Counted from the stretch's first letter, positions 7,439 through 16,296 are shown. The stretch: DNA of 50,657 nucleotides from Candidatus Omnitrophota bacterium (GCA_030674475.1 JAUSCZ010000017.1:174755-225411), one strand, 5' to 3'. Numbers and translations are program-made. Notes: generated by a model from the sequence alone, not told the origin.

Positions 7439-8037
7439 AAACTTCCCTTAGTAGACAATATTCCCTTTATCCGCGGGTCAATGCTCACTGCCTCCCTTAA
7501 AGCCCTGGCCAGAGCCTTAAAAACCGCCTCAATGATATGGTGCGAGTCTTCGCCATAAATTACCTCCACATACAAAGTAATCCCGGCAGTATTCACCAAA
7601 GCCTGTAAAAATTGTTTGAGATAATTCAAACTATATTCTTCTTTCTTAAGAGCTGACAGCCGAGAACTGACAGCCGAGAGCCGCAAATACGGCCTGCCGC
7701 TCAAATCCAGGCTTACCTCAACCAGGGCCTCATCAATGGGCACTGAGGCAAAACCAAAACGGCGAATACCCTGTTTATCAGCTAAGGCTTTTTTTATGGC
7801 TGAACCAAAAACTATCCCGATATCTTCGTTAGTATGATGAATATCCACATCCACATCACCCCGGGCCTTAAGCATTAAATCAAACAAGCCGTGCTTGGCA
7901 AAAAGAGTAAGCATATGGTTTAAAAAACCAACCGGTGTCTTGATGTTTGCTTTCCCTCCGCCGTCAAGACTAACTTCAATCTTAATATCAGTTTCAGCGG
8001 TCTTTCTGGCTAAAGATATTTTTCTGGGTTTATTCAT
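7435..8037 (-). CDS. hisB: imidazoleglycerol-phosphate dehydratase
   Basis: This is the monofunctional dehydratase of histidine synthesis (step six), which uses two Mn ions. Both metal motifs are present: DIHHTNEDIG at 66-74 and EDSHHIIEAVFKALARALREA. The first half is standard (GFLNHMLTLFAKHGLFDL). Residues 118-131 (RLSAVSSRLSAL), where families have a short variable strand, are encoded by a heptad repeat at 7651-7684. No phosphatase domain is fused. GAGG lies 13 bases before ATG, within the end of hisD. Confidence 0.96.
   Translation of the reverse strand: MNKPRKISLARKTAETDIKIEVSLDGGGKANIKTPVGFLNHMLTLFAKHGLFDLMLKARGDVDVDIHHTNEDIGIVFGSAIKKALADKQGIRRFGFASVPIDEALVEVSLDLSGRPYLRLSAVSSRLSALKKEEYSLNYLKQFLQALVNTAGITLYVEVIYGEDSHHIIEAVFKALARALREAVSIDPRIKGILSTKGSL
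7651..7684. repeat. in-frame heptad tract inside hisB
   Basis: On the + strand units AGCTGAC, AGCCGAG, AACTGAC, AGCCGAG, AGCCG appear at 7-bp spacing. The coding-strand reading (CTCTCGGCTGTCAG type) gives RLSAVSSRLSAL. The same unit type is in frame at 40501-40536, where it gives QLSAVGYQQ. Confidence 0.8.
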
Positions 8038-8039
8038 AT

Positions 8040-9260
8040 TTATTCAAACCTCACCTGGACTGACTCCAGGTGTTTGGTCAATCCCTCGATACCGGCTATT
8101 TTTTCTAAAGGAGCTCGCGCGTTCTCCAGGGCCTTCTTAGAATAGCTGATAATATGGCTGGATTTAATAAAATCCGCCAAAGAGAGGCCGGAAAAAAACC
8201 TGGCCGTCCCGCTAGTGGGCAGGACATGGCTGGGCCCGGCAATATAATCCCCGATAGCTACCGGACTATACTGGCCTAAGAATACCGCCCCGGCATTTTT
8301 TATTTTTTTAACAATCTTACGGGGATTTTTAATCAATATCTCCAGGTGTTCAGGGGCTATTCTGTTGGCCACCTCGATAGCCTGCTCAAGATTTTTAACT
8401 AAAACCGCGTAGCCTGAATTTATCTCCTGCCTGAAATATTTAGCTTGAGCCTTGGAGGTGGTAATCAAGACCGCCAGGCCGCCGCGATGCTCACCCTGGG
8501 CCAAGAGGTCGGCCTTGACATAAGAATTGTGGCTGTGGCGGTTGGCAATCACCACCAGCTCCGTAGGCCCGGCCAGCATATCAATATCCACATAACCGTA
8601 AAGCTGACGCTTGGCCTCGGTAACATAGACATTACCGGGCCCGACAATTTTATCTACCCGGGCAACCGTCTTGGTTCCCAAGGCCAGGGCGGAAATTGCC
8701 TGAGCTCCGCCGATCTTATAAATTTCATCCACCTTAAGCAAGTCAGCCGCGGCCAGGATATGAGGATTGATATTTCCGGTTTTATCCGGAGGCGTGGCTA
8801 AGGATATCCTTTTTACCCCGGCAATCTTGGCCGGCAAAACCGTCATATACACGGTAGAGACTAACGGGGCCTGCCCTCCCGGGACATACACGCCCACGGA
8901 TTCAATAGGGCTAAACTGCTCACCCAAAAACACCCCGTCTTTATTTTTGATATTCCAATCCTTTTTTATCTGCCTTTTATAGAAATTAGACACATTCTCA
9001 ATTATCTGCTTAAGGCTAGAGACGAAATCCGGACTGATATTCTGATAAGCCCCGCTGATTTCCGCCTGGGAAGAACGAATCTGCTTTGGCAGGAGCTTAA
9101 CCTTGTCGTATTTCTTGGTATAGCGGACCAAGGCCTCATCTCCGTCTAAACGCACATCCTCAATAATTCTGGCTACCCGGGAAATAACCTTAGGCTTGCG
9201 GCAGAATGAGCGGTTATAAATCTTATCTAATTCTTTGGAACCGTATTTTAAAATCTTCAT
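8040..9260 (-). CDS. hisD: histidinol dehydrogenase
   Basis: HisD oxidises histidinol to histidine with two NAD and one Zn. The 406 residues include VGVYVPGGQAPLVSTVYM, the GPGNVYVTEAKRQLYG signature, DMLAGPTELVVIA, the active-site IAPEHLEI, and GDYIAGPSHVLPTSGTARF. Length is slightly short of the usual 420-440, with a compact N-terminus. It is the first his gene of the block, six bases after alaS, suggesting readthrough from recA-recX-alaS. The stop is 2 bp before the hisB start. Confidence 0.97.
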   Translation of the reverse strand: MKILKYGSKELDKIYNRSFCRKPKVISRVARIIEDVRLDGDEALVRYTKKYDKVKLLPKQIRSSQAEISGAYQNISPDFVSSLKQIIENVSNFYKRQIKKDWNIKNKDGVFLGEQFSPIESVGVYVPGGQAPLVSTVYMTVLPAKIAGVKRISLATPPDKTGNINPHILAAADLLKVDEIYKIGGAQAISALALGTKTVARVDKIVGPGNVYVTEAKRQLYGYVDIDMLAGPTELVVIANRHSHNSYVKADLLAQGEHRGGLAVLITTSKAQAKYFRQEINSGYAVLVKNLEQAIEVANRIAPEHLEILIKNPRKIVKKIKNAGAVFLGQYSPVAIGDYIAGPSHVLPTSGTARFFSGLSLADFIKSSHIISYSKKALENARAPLEKIAGIEGLTKHLESVQVRFE

Positions 9261-9265
9261 TTAAG

Positions 9266-11878
9266 TTATATCGCTTGACGGATGATTTCCTTGAACTTTT
9301 CCAGGGCTTTATCCATACCCGCGGGATTGCTTCCTCCGGCCTGGGCCATATTCGCCCGGCCTCCTCCGGAACCCTCAATTAAAAGGGCAGCTTCTTTAAT
9401 TATTTTCGCGGCGTCCAGGCCTTTAGCTACCAAGTCGGCGGATAAACTGACTGTCAGCCAGGCCTTTTGAGCCTCTGATGAGCCCAGGCAGAGGGCATAA
9501 GAAGAGACCCTGGATTTAATCAAATCACTTAACTGGCGTAGCAGGCCCATATCCACATCCTGATACTGAGAGCAAATCAGGCTTGAGCCCTTAATGACTT
9601 CAGACTTACCGGCCAGTTCCGCGGTATCGCGCTTAAACAGCTCCAACCTTAAGCGGGAAAACTCCTTTTCTAAATTCCCTAATTTTTTGAATTTATCCTC
9701 CAGTAAGGCCAAAAACTTATCCTCTGAAGATTGGGTTAAATCTATAAGCTTAGCGATAGTTTCCTGAGCCTGCCTATAGGCCTCCCAGGCGGCCTTGCCG
9801 GTTGAGGCCTCTATTCTACGCACCCCCTTAGCGATAGAGCCTTCAGAAATTATCTTAAATAAACCAACCTGGGAAGAATTCTCCAGGTGGGTTCCGCCGC
9901 AAAGCTCTTTAGAAAAATCCTGAATATCCACCAGGCGCACTTTATCCTCATATTTCTCGTTAAACAAGGCAATGGCGCCTGATTTCTTGGCCGTTTTTAG
10001 GCTCATCTGTCGCAGGGAAATCTCCAGACCGGCCAGAATTTTCTCCTGAACTAAATCTTCAACCCGCTTCAGGTTTTCCGCGGATATTTTATCGGAATGA
10101 ATAAAGTCAAAACGCAAACGATCAGGCTCAACCAAAGAGCCGGCCTGCTGGATATGGGAACCGAGAACCTGCCGAAGTGATGCCTGTAAAAGATGAGTCG
10201 CGGTATGGGCCCGGGCGATTGCCTTGCGCCTGGAGCAATCAACCTGACAATTAACCACATCAGCGCTTTTTAGTTTACCCGCGGCCAACCTGCCGCGGTG
10301 CAAATATACCTTTCCTTCTTTTCGGGTATCCTCCACCTCAAAGACGCTGTTTCCTTTTATGATTCTGCCTTGATCACCGACCTGCCCTCCGGACTCCGCG
10401 TAAAAAGGAGTTTTATCCAGAACAATCTCACAGGACTCGCCCGCGCCAACAGACCGAACCCCCTCACCGGCCTTGATTATCTTTAAAATCCTGGCTTCTT
10501 TCAGAAAAAGCTTTTGGTATCCTGAAAATTTAGTTTCTTCCAATTTGGAAATCAAGGCGCTTCCGGTAAAAATTCCCTGGCTGATTTTGCTGGATTTCTT
10601 AGAGCGTTCCTGCTGTTTTTCTAACTCCTGGTTAAATTCTTCTTCATTAATTTCAAAGCTATTCTCTTTTGCCCAGGCTTTGGTAATTTCTAAAGGTATG
10701 CCGTAAGTATCGTAAAGCTTAAAGGCAGTATGCCCGGCAGCGCTCAAGCGGGATAAATTATTCTTAAATTCACTTTTCAGAATCCTCGGGGCATCTTTTA
10801 AAACCGAGATAAAATTCTTCTCTTCCAGATATATAACCTCGGCAATATTTTTTGCTTTAGCCTTTAACTCCGGGTAAACCCCAAAGAAAACATCCGCCAC
10901 AATCGGAGTTAACTTATGCAAAAACGGCTCTTTTATTCCCAGGGTATATCCGTGAAACCCGGATTTACGGATGAGCTTACGGACCACATAGCCTCTTTCT
11001 TCATTAGAAGGAATTACCCCATCGTAAATAGCGAAAACAACTGCCCGGGCGTGGTCGGCAATGGCGTTGATCAGCGGATAGCGGATAGCGGATAGCGGAT
11101 AGCTAAGAATAGCTTTAATTAGGGGTTTAAAGATATCAATTTCAAAATTACTTTGGACTCCCTGCAATACTGAGGCCATTCGCTCTAAACCCATACCAGT
11201 ATCTATATTCTTATTGGGTAGAGGCTCTAAGACCCCTGAGGCAAGGCGGTTAAACTGGGTAAAAACCAGATTCCAGACCTCCACAAACCGGCCGCAGGAA
11301 CATCCCGGCTTACAATCCGCGCCCTGGCATCCCACATCAGCTCCGTAATCAAAAAATATCTCCGAGCAGGGGCCGCAGGGGCCGTTTGGGCCGTCGGTAA
11401 TGGCATTGGCCGGCCAAAAATTATCTTTGGCGCCTAACAGGACAATCCTTTCCTTAGGAAAATGAACTTTTTTACTCCAAATATTGTAGGCCTCAGCATC
11501 ATCCTGATACACCGAGACCCAGAGCACTTCGGATTTCAGCTTTAACTCTTCGGTCAAAAATTCCCAGGCCCACTGGATTGCCTCTTCCTTAAAGTAGGAG
11601 CCGAAAGAAAAATTACCCAGCATCTCAAAAAAAGTATGATGACAGGCAGTTGCCCCCACTTTATCCAGGTCATCAGTTCTTAAACAGCGCTGACAGCTGA
11701 CTGCCCGGTTAAAATCCGAAACCTGCCCCATAAATTCATTCTTGAATTGGGCCATCCCCGCGGAGGTAAAAAGCACCGTAGGATCATCCGTGGGGACAAG
11801 TGAAGCCGAAGGCATAACCTTATGCGCTCTTTTGGCAAAAAAATCAAGATATCTTTTGCGTAAGGTATCAGTATTCAT
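9266..11878 (-). CDS. alaS: alanine--tRNA ligase
   Basis: AlaS charges tRNA-Ala and edits mis-charged Ser/Gly. Domain order is normal: class II catalytic core (RKRYLDFFAKRAHKVMPSASLVPTDDPTVLFTSAGM; NTGMGLERMASVLQG), tRNA-recognition region, editing domain with HTATHLLQASLR and CGGTH, and the C-Ala domain with GSGGGRANMAQAGG. 870 residues is typical. An in-frame heptad run at 11072-11107 encodes about residues 257-269 (LSYPLSAIRYPL) just before NAIADHARAVVF. The ATG overlaps the recX stop (ATGA). Confidence 0.97.
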   Translation of the reverse strand: MNTDTLRKRYLDFFAKRAHKVMPSASLVPTDDPTVLFTSAGMAQFKNEFMGQVSDFNRAVSCQRCLRTDDLDKVGATACHHTFFEMLGNFSFGSYFKEEAIQWAWEFLTEELKLKSEVLWVSVYQDDAEAYNIWSKKVHFPKERIVLLGAKDNFWPANAITDGPNGPCGPCSEIFFDYGADVGCQGADCKPGCSCGRFVEVWNLVFTQFNRLASGVLEPLPNKNIDTGMGLERMASVLQGVQSNFEIDIFKPLIKAILSYPLSAIRYPLINAIADHARAVVFAIYDGVIPSNEERGYVVRKLIRKSGFHGYTLGIKEPFLHKLTPIVADVFFGVYPELKAKAKNIAEVIYLEEKNFISVLKDAPRILKSEFKNNLSRLSAAGHTAFKLYDTYGIPLEITKAWAKENSFEINEEEFNQELEKQQERSKKSSKISQGIFTGSALISKLEETKFSGYQKLFLKEARILKIIKAGEGVRSVGAGESCEIVLDKTPFYAESGGQVGDQGRIIKGNSVFEVEDTRKEGKVYLHRGRLAAGKLKSADVVNCQVDCSRRKAIARAHTATHLLQASLRQVLGSHIQQAGSLVEPDRLRFDFIHSDKISAENLKRVEDLVQEKILAGLEISLRQMSLKTAKKSGAIALFNEKYEDKVRLVDIQDFSKELCGGTHLENSSQVGLFKIISEGSIAKGVRRIEASTGKAAWEAYRQAQETIAKLIDLTQSSEDKFLALLEDKFKKLGNLEKEFSRLRLELFKRDTAELAGKSEVIKGSSLICSQYQDVDMGLLRQLSDLIKSRVSSYALCLGSSEAQKAWLTVSLSADLVAKGLDAAKIIKEAALLIEGSGGGRANMAQAGGSNPAGMDKALEKFKEIIRQAI
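11072..11107. repeat. in-frame perfect heptad run inside alaS
   Basis: Four consecutive near-identical units AGCGGAT on the + strand, ending AGCTAAG. The coding-strand unit is ATCCGCT; since 7 is not a multiple of 3, the three codon phases are used in turn, giving LSYPLSAIRYPL. This is the most regular heptad run in the window and may therefore be the youngest. Confidence 0.85.
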
Positions 11879-12336
11879 AATTCAGTTATTATTTCACTTA
11901 TGGTTTCGTAGGAAAAGCCGCGGCGGGCCAAATAGCCGTATAATTTAGGCTTGATTTTATCAGCCGGCTCTTTTTTTTCTTTCAGTTTGTTAAACTGCCT
12001 TTGGGTTAATTCCCGCGCCAGACTGACCTCATCAACCTCTTTTTTCTTTAAACTAATCAGCTCCTGAACGAGCTCACCGGATAACCCCTTGGACTCAAGC
12101 TCCCGCGTAATCGCCTTAAAACCTAAAGGTTTATTTAGGCGGCCTTCTATCCAGAAATTAGCGAATTCCCGATCATTGATATAGCCCTTCTCTTTAAAAT
12201 AAGCTATCAGCTCATCAATGAGCGCGGCTGCAAAATTTTTAAACTTAAGCTTATCCCTAATCTCAAATTCAGTGCGTAATCTAAGCTTAAGCAGGCGCCA
12301 AACATAATTGCGCCCGGCAGGCAAATCTCTATTCAC
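11875..12336 (-). CDS. recX: regulatory protein RecX
   Basis: RecX binds RecA filaments and limits their growth. The 153-residue protein has the three-helix repeats of the family: WRLLKLRLRTEFEIRDKLKFKNF, YINDREFANFWIEGRLNKPLGFKAI, and KIKPKLYGYLARRGFSYETI. It is two genes after recA, as in many bacteria, with htrA between. GTG start overlaps the htrA stop by 8 bp; alaS overlaps its stop by 4 bp. The N-terminal DLPAGR is coded by a CCTGCCGG half-palindrome, possibly a decayed copy of the 20-bp repeat. Confidence 0.9.
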   Translation of the reverse strand: MNRDLPAGRNYVWRLLKLRLRTEFEIRDKLKFKNFAAALIDELIAYFKEKGYINDREFANFWIEGRLNKPLGFKAITRELESKGLSGELVQELISLKKKEVDEVSLARELTQRQFNKLKEKKEPADKIKPKLYGYLARRGFSYETISEIITEL

Positions 12337-13807
12337 TCTTTATCACGAAGAAACCCCGGGCAGTGCGCGCCAGACAATCGCCTTTGGCGGCCTGAATTAC
12401 CTTTTTGTAGACAGCAATACTATCAATATAAATCCGGTTAATTTCCAAAATCACATCTCCGGAGACTATTCCCGCCTCTTCGGCCGGGCTATCCGGTTGA
12501 ACATCTACAACCGCTACCCCCGCGTAATCGCCTAAGCGCGATTTACTGGCTGAATCCGGAGTAATCGCCTCGACTTTAATGCCTCTCCAATAATCTGATG
12601 ACGTTTCGCGGGCCTCCGGCTTGCCTAATTCATCAATATTTTCGGGCCGGCTGCCGATAGCCGCGTTTAAGGATAAAGGCTTTTTATCTCTCTGTATATC
12701 CAGCTTAATTTTGCCGCCCGGTTCGCTGTTTCCCACTATCTTAAGCAGGACGCTGGCATTATTGGTTTCTTGGCCATCAATCCTGATGATGATATCGCCA
12801 TTTTTTATTCCCGCCTTGGCAGCCGGACTGTCTTCTAAAACCCGGGAAACCAAAACCCCTTTTTTCTCAGCTAAACCAAAATAACCGGCTAATTTATCGT
12901 CTAAATTCTGGATGGTAATTCCCAACCACCCGTAAATAACCTTTTTCCCTTCAATAAGCTTAGAGACAATCCGCTTGGCAGAATTAGAAGGCACGGCAAA
13001 ACCGATTCCCTGATATCCTCCGCTGGTGGAGAATATAGCCACATTTATTCCGACTATCTCGCCTTTTAGATTAACCAGCGGCCCGCCGGAATTCCCCGGA
13101 TTTATCGCGGCATCGGTCTGGATCAGGTCGCCATAATCCCTATCGGATGAAATCCTGCCTAAGGAACGATGCAAAGCGCTGACTACGCCCGCGGTTACCG
13201 TAGGTTCGGGATTATGAATAGCAAAACCAAAAGGATTACCTATGGCTACCACCCATTGTCCAATCCTCAAGTTGTCGGAATCCCCTAACCCTACCGCGGG
13301 AAAATCACGGCCTTCAATCTTAATCACTGCTAAATCCGAACGCTTGTCTACTCCCTTAATCTCAGCTTTAAATTCCCGGCCATCAGGTAAAGTAACCGTA
13401 ATCTTATCTGCTTCCCCCACCACATGTTCATTAGTCAGGATATACCCTTGCGGGTCAATAATCACCCCTGAACCTAAACCCAACTGTTTATATTCCCTTT
13501 GGGGAAGCTCACCAAAAAAATCCTCAAAAAATCTGCGGAAAAACTCATCCTCTAACGGACCTCCGCCTTGAGGGCCGCCAAATTGATAGCGGCGCGCGGA
13601 CGAAGCCCCAACCTTTTCCGTATGCTCAATACTAATGGATACTACGGCCTTGCCTACCGTATCCGCCACCTCTTCCACCGCCTTCTCAAAGCTATCCGGA
13701 TATGCCACCCCTTGAGGTTCAAGCGCGCGGGCATTATCGGAAAAACCAATAATCGCGGTGCTTAAGAAACCAAAAATAATAAACAGAAGTTTTGCGTTCC
13801 TTTTCAC
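12329..13807 (-). CDS. htrA: periplasmic serine protease, Do/HtrA family
   Basis: This is a trypsin-like envelope quality-control protease. A signal sequence is followed by the catalytic triad His (ILTNEHVVG), Asp (KRSDLAVIKI) and Ser (NPGNSGGPL), and two PDZ domains (YGWLGITIQNLDDKLAGYFGL; ITPDSASKSRLGDYAGVAVVDV). I place the start at GTG 13807, preceded by AGAGGG and directly before the signal peptide (VKRNAKLLFIIFG). An alternative ATG at 13918 has a better AGGAGG but would add 37 residues made of two stacked repeats (MKPSCPVIGGAPIR, PPLEKGERGG). The C-terminal overlap with recX is 8 bp. Role: stress protease in the recA operon. Confidence 0.92.
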   Translation of the reverse strand: MKRNAKLLFIIFGFLSTAIIGFSDNARALEPQGVAYPDSFEKAVEEVADTVGKAVVSISIEHTEKVGASSARRYQFGGPQGGGPLEDEFFRRFFEDFFGELPQREYKQLGLGSGVIIDPQGYILTNEHVVGEADKITVTLPDGREFKAEIKGVDKRSDLAVIKIEGRDFPAVGLGDSDNLRIGQWVVAIGNPFGFAIHNPEPTVTAGVVSALHRSLGRISSDRDYGDLIQTDAAINPGNSGGPLVNLKGEIVGINVAIFSTSGGYQGIGFAVPSNSAKRIVSKLIEGKKVIYGWLGITIQNLDDKLAGYFGLAEKKGVLVSRVLEDSPAAKAGIKNGDIIIRIDGQETNNASVLLKIVGNSEPGGKIKLDIQRDKKPLSLNAAIGSRPENIDELGKPEARETSSDYWRGIKVEAITPDSASKSRLGDYAGVAVVDVQPDSPAEEAGIVSGDVILEINRIYIDSIAVYKKVIQAAKGDCLARTARGFFVIKSE

Positions 13808-13826
13808 CTGGAAATCCCTCTTTTTA

Positions 13827-13868
13827 AATCCCCCTCTTTCCCCCTTTTCCAAAGGGGGATGAAGGGGA
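13827..13868. repeat. CCCCCTTT/AAAGGGGG dispersed repeat before htrA
   Basis: Contains TCCCCCTTTGGAAAAGGGGG on the - strand followed by AAAGAGGGGG; an imperfect palindrome. In the long htrA reading it encodes HPPLEKGERGGF, a peptide that recurs in hypothetical proteins of many bacteria. A related form (CCTCCCCTTACCAAGGGGAGG) is at 50623-50657. Confidence 0.8.
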
Positions 13869-13918
13869 ATTTTCATTCTTATTGGTGCCCCGCCTATGAC
13901 GGGACATGAAGGTTTCAT
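13869..13918 (-). repeat. hairpin repeat with loop TCATAGG before htrA
   Basis: On the - strand GTCCCG and CGGGGC pair around TCATAGG, followed by ACCAATAAGAATGAAAAT. A second copy at 22660-22712 has stem GCCACGC/GCGCGGC around TCGTCAG and then the nearly identical ACCAATGAGTATGAAAAT. Stems differ but pair, loops and flank are conserved, as in REP-like elements. Confidence 0.65.
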
Positions 13919-13943
13919 CTTACTTGCCTCCTGTAATCACCAA

Positions 13944-14999
13944 TCACGAATCCTTGAGCTTCGCCGCAGCCTGCTTACGAACTTTATCTTCTAATTCATT
14001 AAGCATCTTGGGCATGGTTTTGAGAAACTGAATCACCTGGTCTCTTCCCTGGCCTATTTTCTCGTTGTTATAAGCAAACCAGCTTCCGGACTTTTGCAAA
14101 ATACCCATTTCCGAAGCAGTATCCACAATACTTCCCGCGCGGGAAATACCCTCGGCAAAAAGAATTTCAAACTCTGCCTCCCTAAAAGGAGCGGCTATTT
14201 TATTTTTTACTACTTTTGCCTTAACCCGGTTACCGATAATCGTTTCCCCGGATTTAATCTGTTCTTTCCTTCTTAAATCCAGGCGGACCGAAGAATAAAA
14301 TTTCAAGGCCCTTCCTCCGGGGGTGGTTTCAGGATTACCAAACATAACCCCGATCTTCTCGCGGAGTTGGTTGATAAAAATAACGCAGGTCTTGGATTTA
14401 CTGATAGCGCCGGTAAGCTTTCTTAAGGCCTGAGACATCAGCCTGGCCTGCAGTCCCATATGGCTATCGCCCATTTCTCCTTCAATTTCAGCCCGGGGGG
14501 TAAGAGCGGCTACTGAATCCACTACCACCACATCCACGGCATTCGAGCGCACCAGGGTTTCGACAATCTCCAGGGCCTGCTCGCCGGTATCCGGCTGGGA
14601 AATAAGCAGTTCATCTAAGTTAACCCCGATCTTCTTGGCATAGATAGCATCAAAGGCATGCTCGGCATCGATAAAGGCCGCCACCCCTTTGGTCTTCTGG
14701 GCCTGGGCAATCACGCTTAAGGTAAGGGTAGTTTTACCGGATGACTCCGGGCCAAAAATCTCAACCACTCTTCCCCGGGGAAGTCCGCCTATACCCAAAG
14801 CCAAATCTAAAGAAATCGCGCCCGTGGGGATCGCCGGAACATCAACTTTTATATCACTGGAAAGCTTCATAATCGAGCCCTTGCCAAATTGCTTTTCAAT
14901 ATGGGCCAAGGCCAATTCCAAAGCCTTTTGCCGGTTAAGATCATCTTCTTTTTTAACTACCGGGGCTGTTTCCACAACGGATTTCTTATCTTGCGCCAT
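13944..14999 (-). CDS. recA: recombinase RecA
   Basis: RecA drives homologous recombination and SOS activation. The 351 residues include Walker [11 protein letters not shown], the DNA-binding loop [19 protein letters not shown], Walker [11 protein letters not shown] and the L2 region [18 protein letters not shown]. The C-terminal tail is basic rather than acidic ([13 protein letters not shown]). AGGAGG precedes ATG. A canonical promoter (15057-15085) and a 16-bp palindrome lie upstream. The TGA stop is inside a small heptad tract (ATTCGTG, ATTGGTG). It heads the recA-htrA-recX-alaS-his gene string. Confidence 0.98.
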   Translation of the reverse strand: MAQDKKSVVETAPVVKKEDDLNRQKALELALAHIEKQFGKGSIMKLSSDIKVDVPAIPTGAISLDLALGIGGLPRGRVVEIFGPESSGKTTLTLSVIAQAQKTKGVAAFIDAEHAFDAIYAKKIGVNLDELLISQPDTGEQALEIVETLVRSNAVDVVVVDSVAALTPRAEIEGEMGDSHMGLQARLMSQALRKLTGAISKSKTCVIFINQLREKIGVMFGNPETTPGGRALKFYSSVRLDLRRKEQIKSGETIIGNRVKAKVVKNKIAAPFREAEFEILFAEGISRAGSIVDTASEMGILQKSGSWFAYNNEKIGQGRDQVIQFLKTMPKMLNELEDKVRKQAAAKLKDS

Positions 15000-15017
15000 A
15001 GCATATCCTCCTCGTAT

Positions 15018-15048
15018 AAGATTAAAGTTAAGGTTAAAGTTAAGGTTT
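15018..15048. repeat. hexanucleotide tract in recA leader
   Basis: Alternating 6-bp units ATTAAA, GTTAAG, GTTAAA, GTTAAG in the 5' untranslated part of recA, between the promoter and AGGAGG. Same unit class as at 30643-30725 and 43056-43083. Confidence 0.7.
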
Positions 15049-15056
15049 AGAAAAAT

Positions 15057-15085
15057 ATTATAACTTAACGGAATACTTAAGTCAA
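15057..15085 (-). promoter_or_regulatory. sigma70-type promoter of recA
   Basis: On the - strand TTGACT, exactly 17 bp, TATAAT. This matches the consensus at 11 of 12 positions. The -35 lies inside the left half of the palindrome at 15079-15094. Predicted transcript start is about 15050, giving a leader of about 50 bases before ATG. Confidence 0.8.
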
Positions 15086-15094
15086 GCTTGACTT
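15079..15094. promoter_or_regulatory. palindromic operator candidate between recA and the GGDEF gene
   Basis: AAGTCAAGCTTGACTT is a perfect 16-bp palindrome. Each half holds a TTGACT -35 element, one for recA (- strand) and one for the divergent cyclase (+ strand). A repressor bound here would block both. It does not match the E. coli or Bacillus LexA boxes, but LexA sites differ between phyla; candidate SOS operator of this lineage. Confidence 0.5.
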
Positions 15095-15116
15095 TTCAGG
15101 CGCCCTGTGTTAAATT
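15088..15116 (+). promoter_or_regulatory. possible promoter of the GGDEF gene
   Basis: TTGACT, 17 bp, TAAATT. The -10 matches consensus at four of six positions. The transcript would start about position 15123-15125, at or next to the ATG, and no Shine-Dalgarno is visible, so a leaderless mRNA is possible. Confidence 0.4.
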
Positions 15117-15124
15117 TATATACT

Positions 15125-16294
15125 ATGGATACAGATAGCCCCCGAGATGCCCAAGAAGAGCTGCAAAAGGTGCGCGGAGAGCTTTCCTTGCTTTATGAAA
15201 TCTCCAATGCTATGCGCACTACCCTGAAATTAGATGAAATCCTCTATATAATCCTTACCGCGGTAACCGCCCATGTGGGTTTGGGCTTTAACCGGGCAAT
15301 GCTTTTTTTAGTAAACGAAAAAGACGGTGTTTTGGAGGGGAAAATGGGTATCGGCCCGGATAGCGGCGAAGAGGCAAATCGCATCTGGACCTACCTGGAA
15401 AAAGAGAAAACAAATCTTGATAATCTAATCAGCAACTATAAAATTTCGGGACATCTCGCTCACAGCCAATTTGATCACATTGTTAAAGGCATCCGGCTTC
15501 CCCTTAAAGAAGAAGAGGGCGGCATACTGGCAATGACCCTGCTTGACGGGATGCCCCTGCATATCACTCAGGAAACCATCCACACCCGTAAGCAAGACAC
15601 CTTAATCAACATCCTCCGTCCCGAGGAATTCGTAACCGTTCCCCTGAAAGCCAAAGACAAGATCATCGGGGTCCTTTTTGTAGATAACCCCTACACCCAT
15701 AAACCAATCACTAAAGACAATATCCGCATTTTGACTATGTTTGCCAACCAGGCCGGACTGGCCATTGAAAACTCCAAACTTTATGAACAAACCTTAATCA
15801 AGAGCCACACCGACTCGCTCACTTCCCTTTGGAATCACGGCTATTTTCAATCCCGCCTTCAAGAAGAGGTAAGCCTGGCCCAAAAAAACAAACAAAACTT
15901 AAGTATTATTATGGCTGATTTGGATAATTTTAAGGTCTACAACGATACCTTGGGACACCAGGAAGGAGATCAGATACTTATTCAGATAGCCAAAATCCTG
16001 AATAGCGCGGGGAGAAAACAAGATACGATTTACCGCTACGGGGGAGAGGAATTCGCCATATTACTGCTTCAAACCGATAAACAAGAAGCCCACGTGGTCG
16101 CCGAAAAAATAAGGAACTCCGTAGAACAAAGCGACTTCCGCAAGCAAGAAATCTTTCCCAACCGAAAACTTACCATAAGCTTAGGAATAGCCACCTACCC
16201 GGATGACGCCGCTTCTAAGGACTCGCTTCTTGAGCACGCCGATAAAGCCCTCTACAGCGCTAAACACCAAGGCAAAAACCGCGTCTGCGGTTAA
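15125..16294 (+). CDS. GAF-GGDEF diguanylate cyclase
   Basis: This enzyme makes c-di-GMP from two GTP. An N-terminal GAF sensor domain (about residues 20-200) is followed by a GGDEF domain with active-site GGEEF at 306-310 and an intact inhibitory I-site RKQD five residues before it, so product inhibition is expected. The domain start DSLTSLWNHGYFQ and DLDNFKVYNDTLGHQEGD are conserved. ATG 15125 is chosen over an upstream GTG because the GTG overlaps the likely -10. It is the only convincing + strand gene, divergent from recA and convergent with aroB two bases away. Confidence 0.93.
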   Translation: MDTDSPRDAQEELQKVRGELSLLYEISNAMRTTLKLDEILYIILTAVTAHVGLGFNRAMLFLVNEKDGVLEGKMGIGPDSGEEANRIWTYLEKEKTNLDNLISNYKISGHLAHSQFDHIVKGIRLPLKEEEGGILAMTLLDGMPLHITQETIHTRKQDTLINILRPEEFVTVPLKAKDKIIGVLFVDNPYTHKPITKDNIRILTMFANQAGLAIENSKLYEQTLIKSHTDSLTSLWNHGYFQSRLQEEVSLAQKNKQNLSIIMADLDNFKVYNDTLGHQEGDQILIQIAKILNSAGRKQDTIYRYGGEEFAILLLQTDKQEAHVVAEKIRNSVEQSDFRKQEIFPNRKLTISLGIATYPDDAASKDSLLEHADKALYSAKHQGKNRVCG

Positions 16295-16296
16295 AG

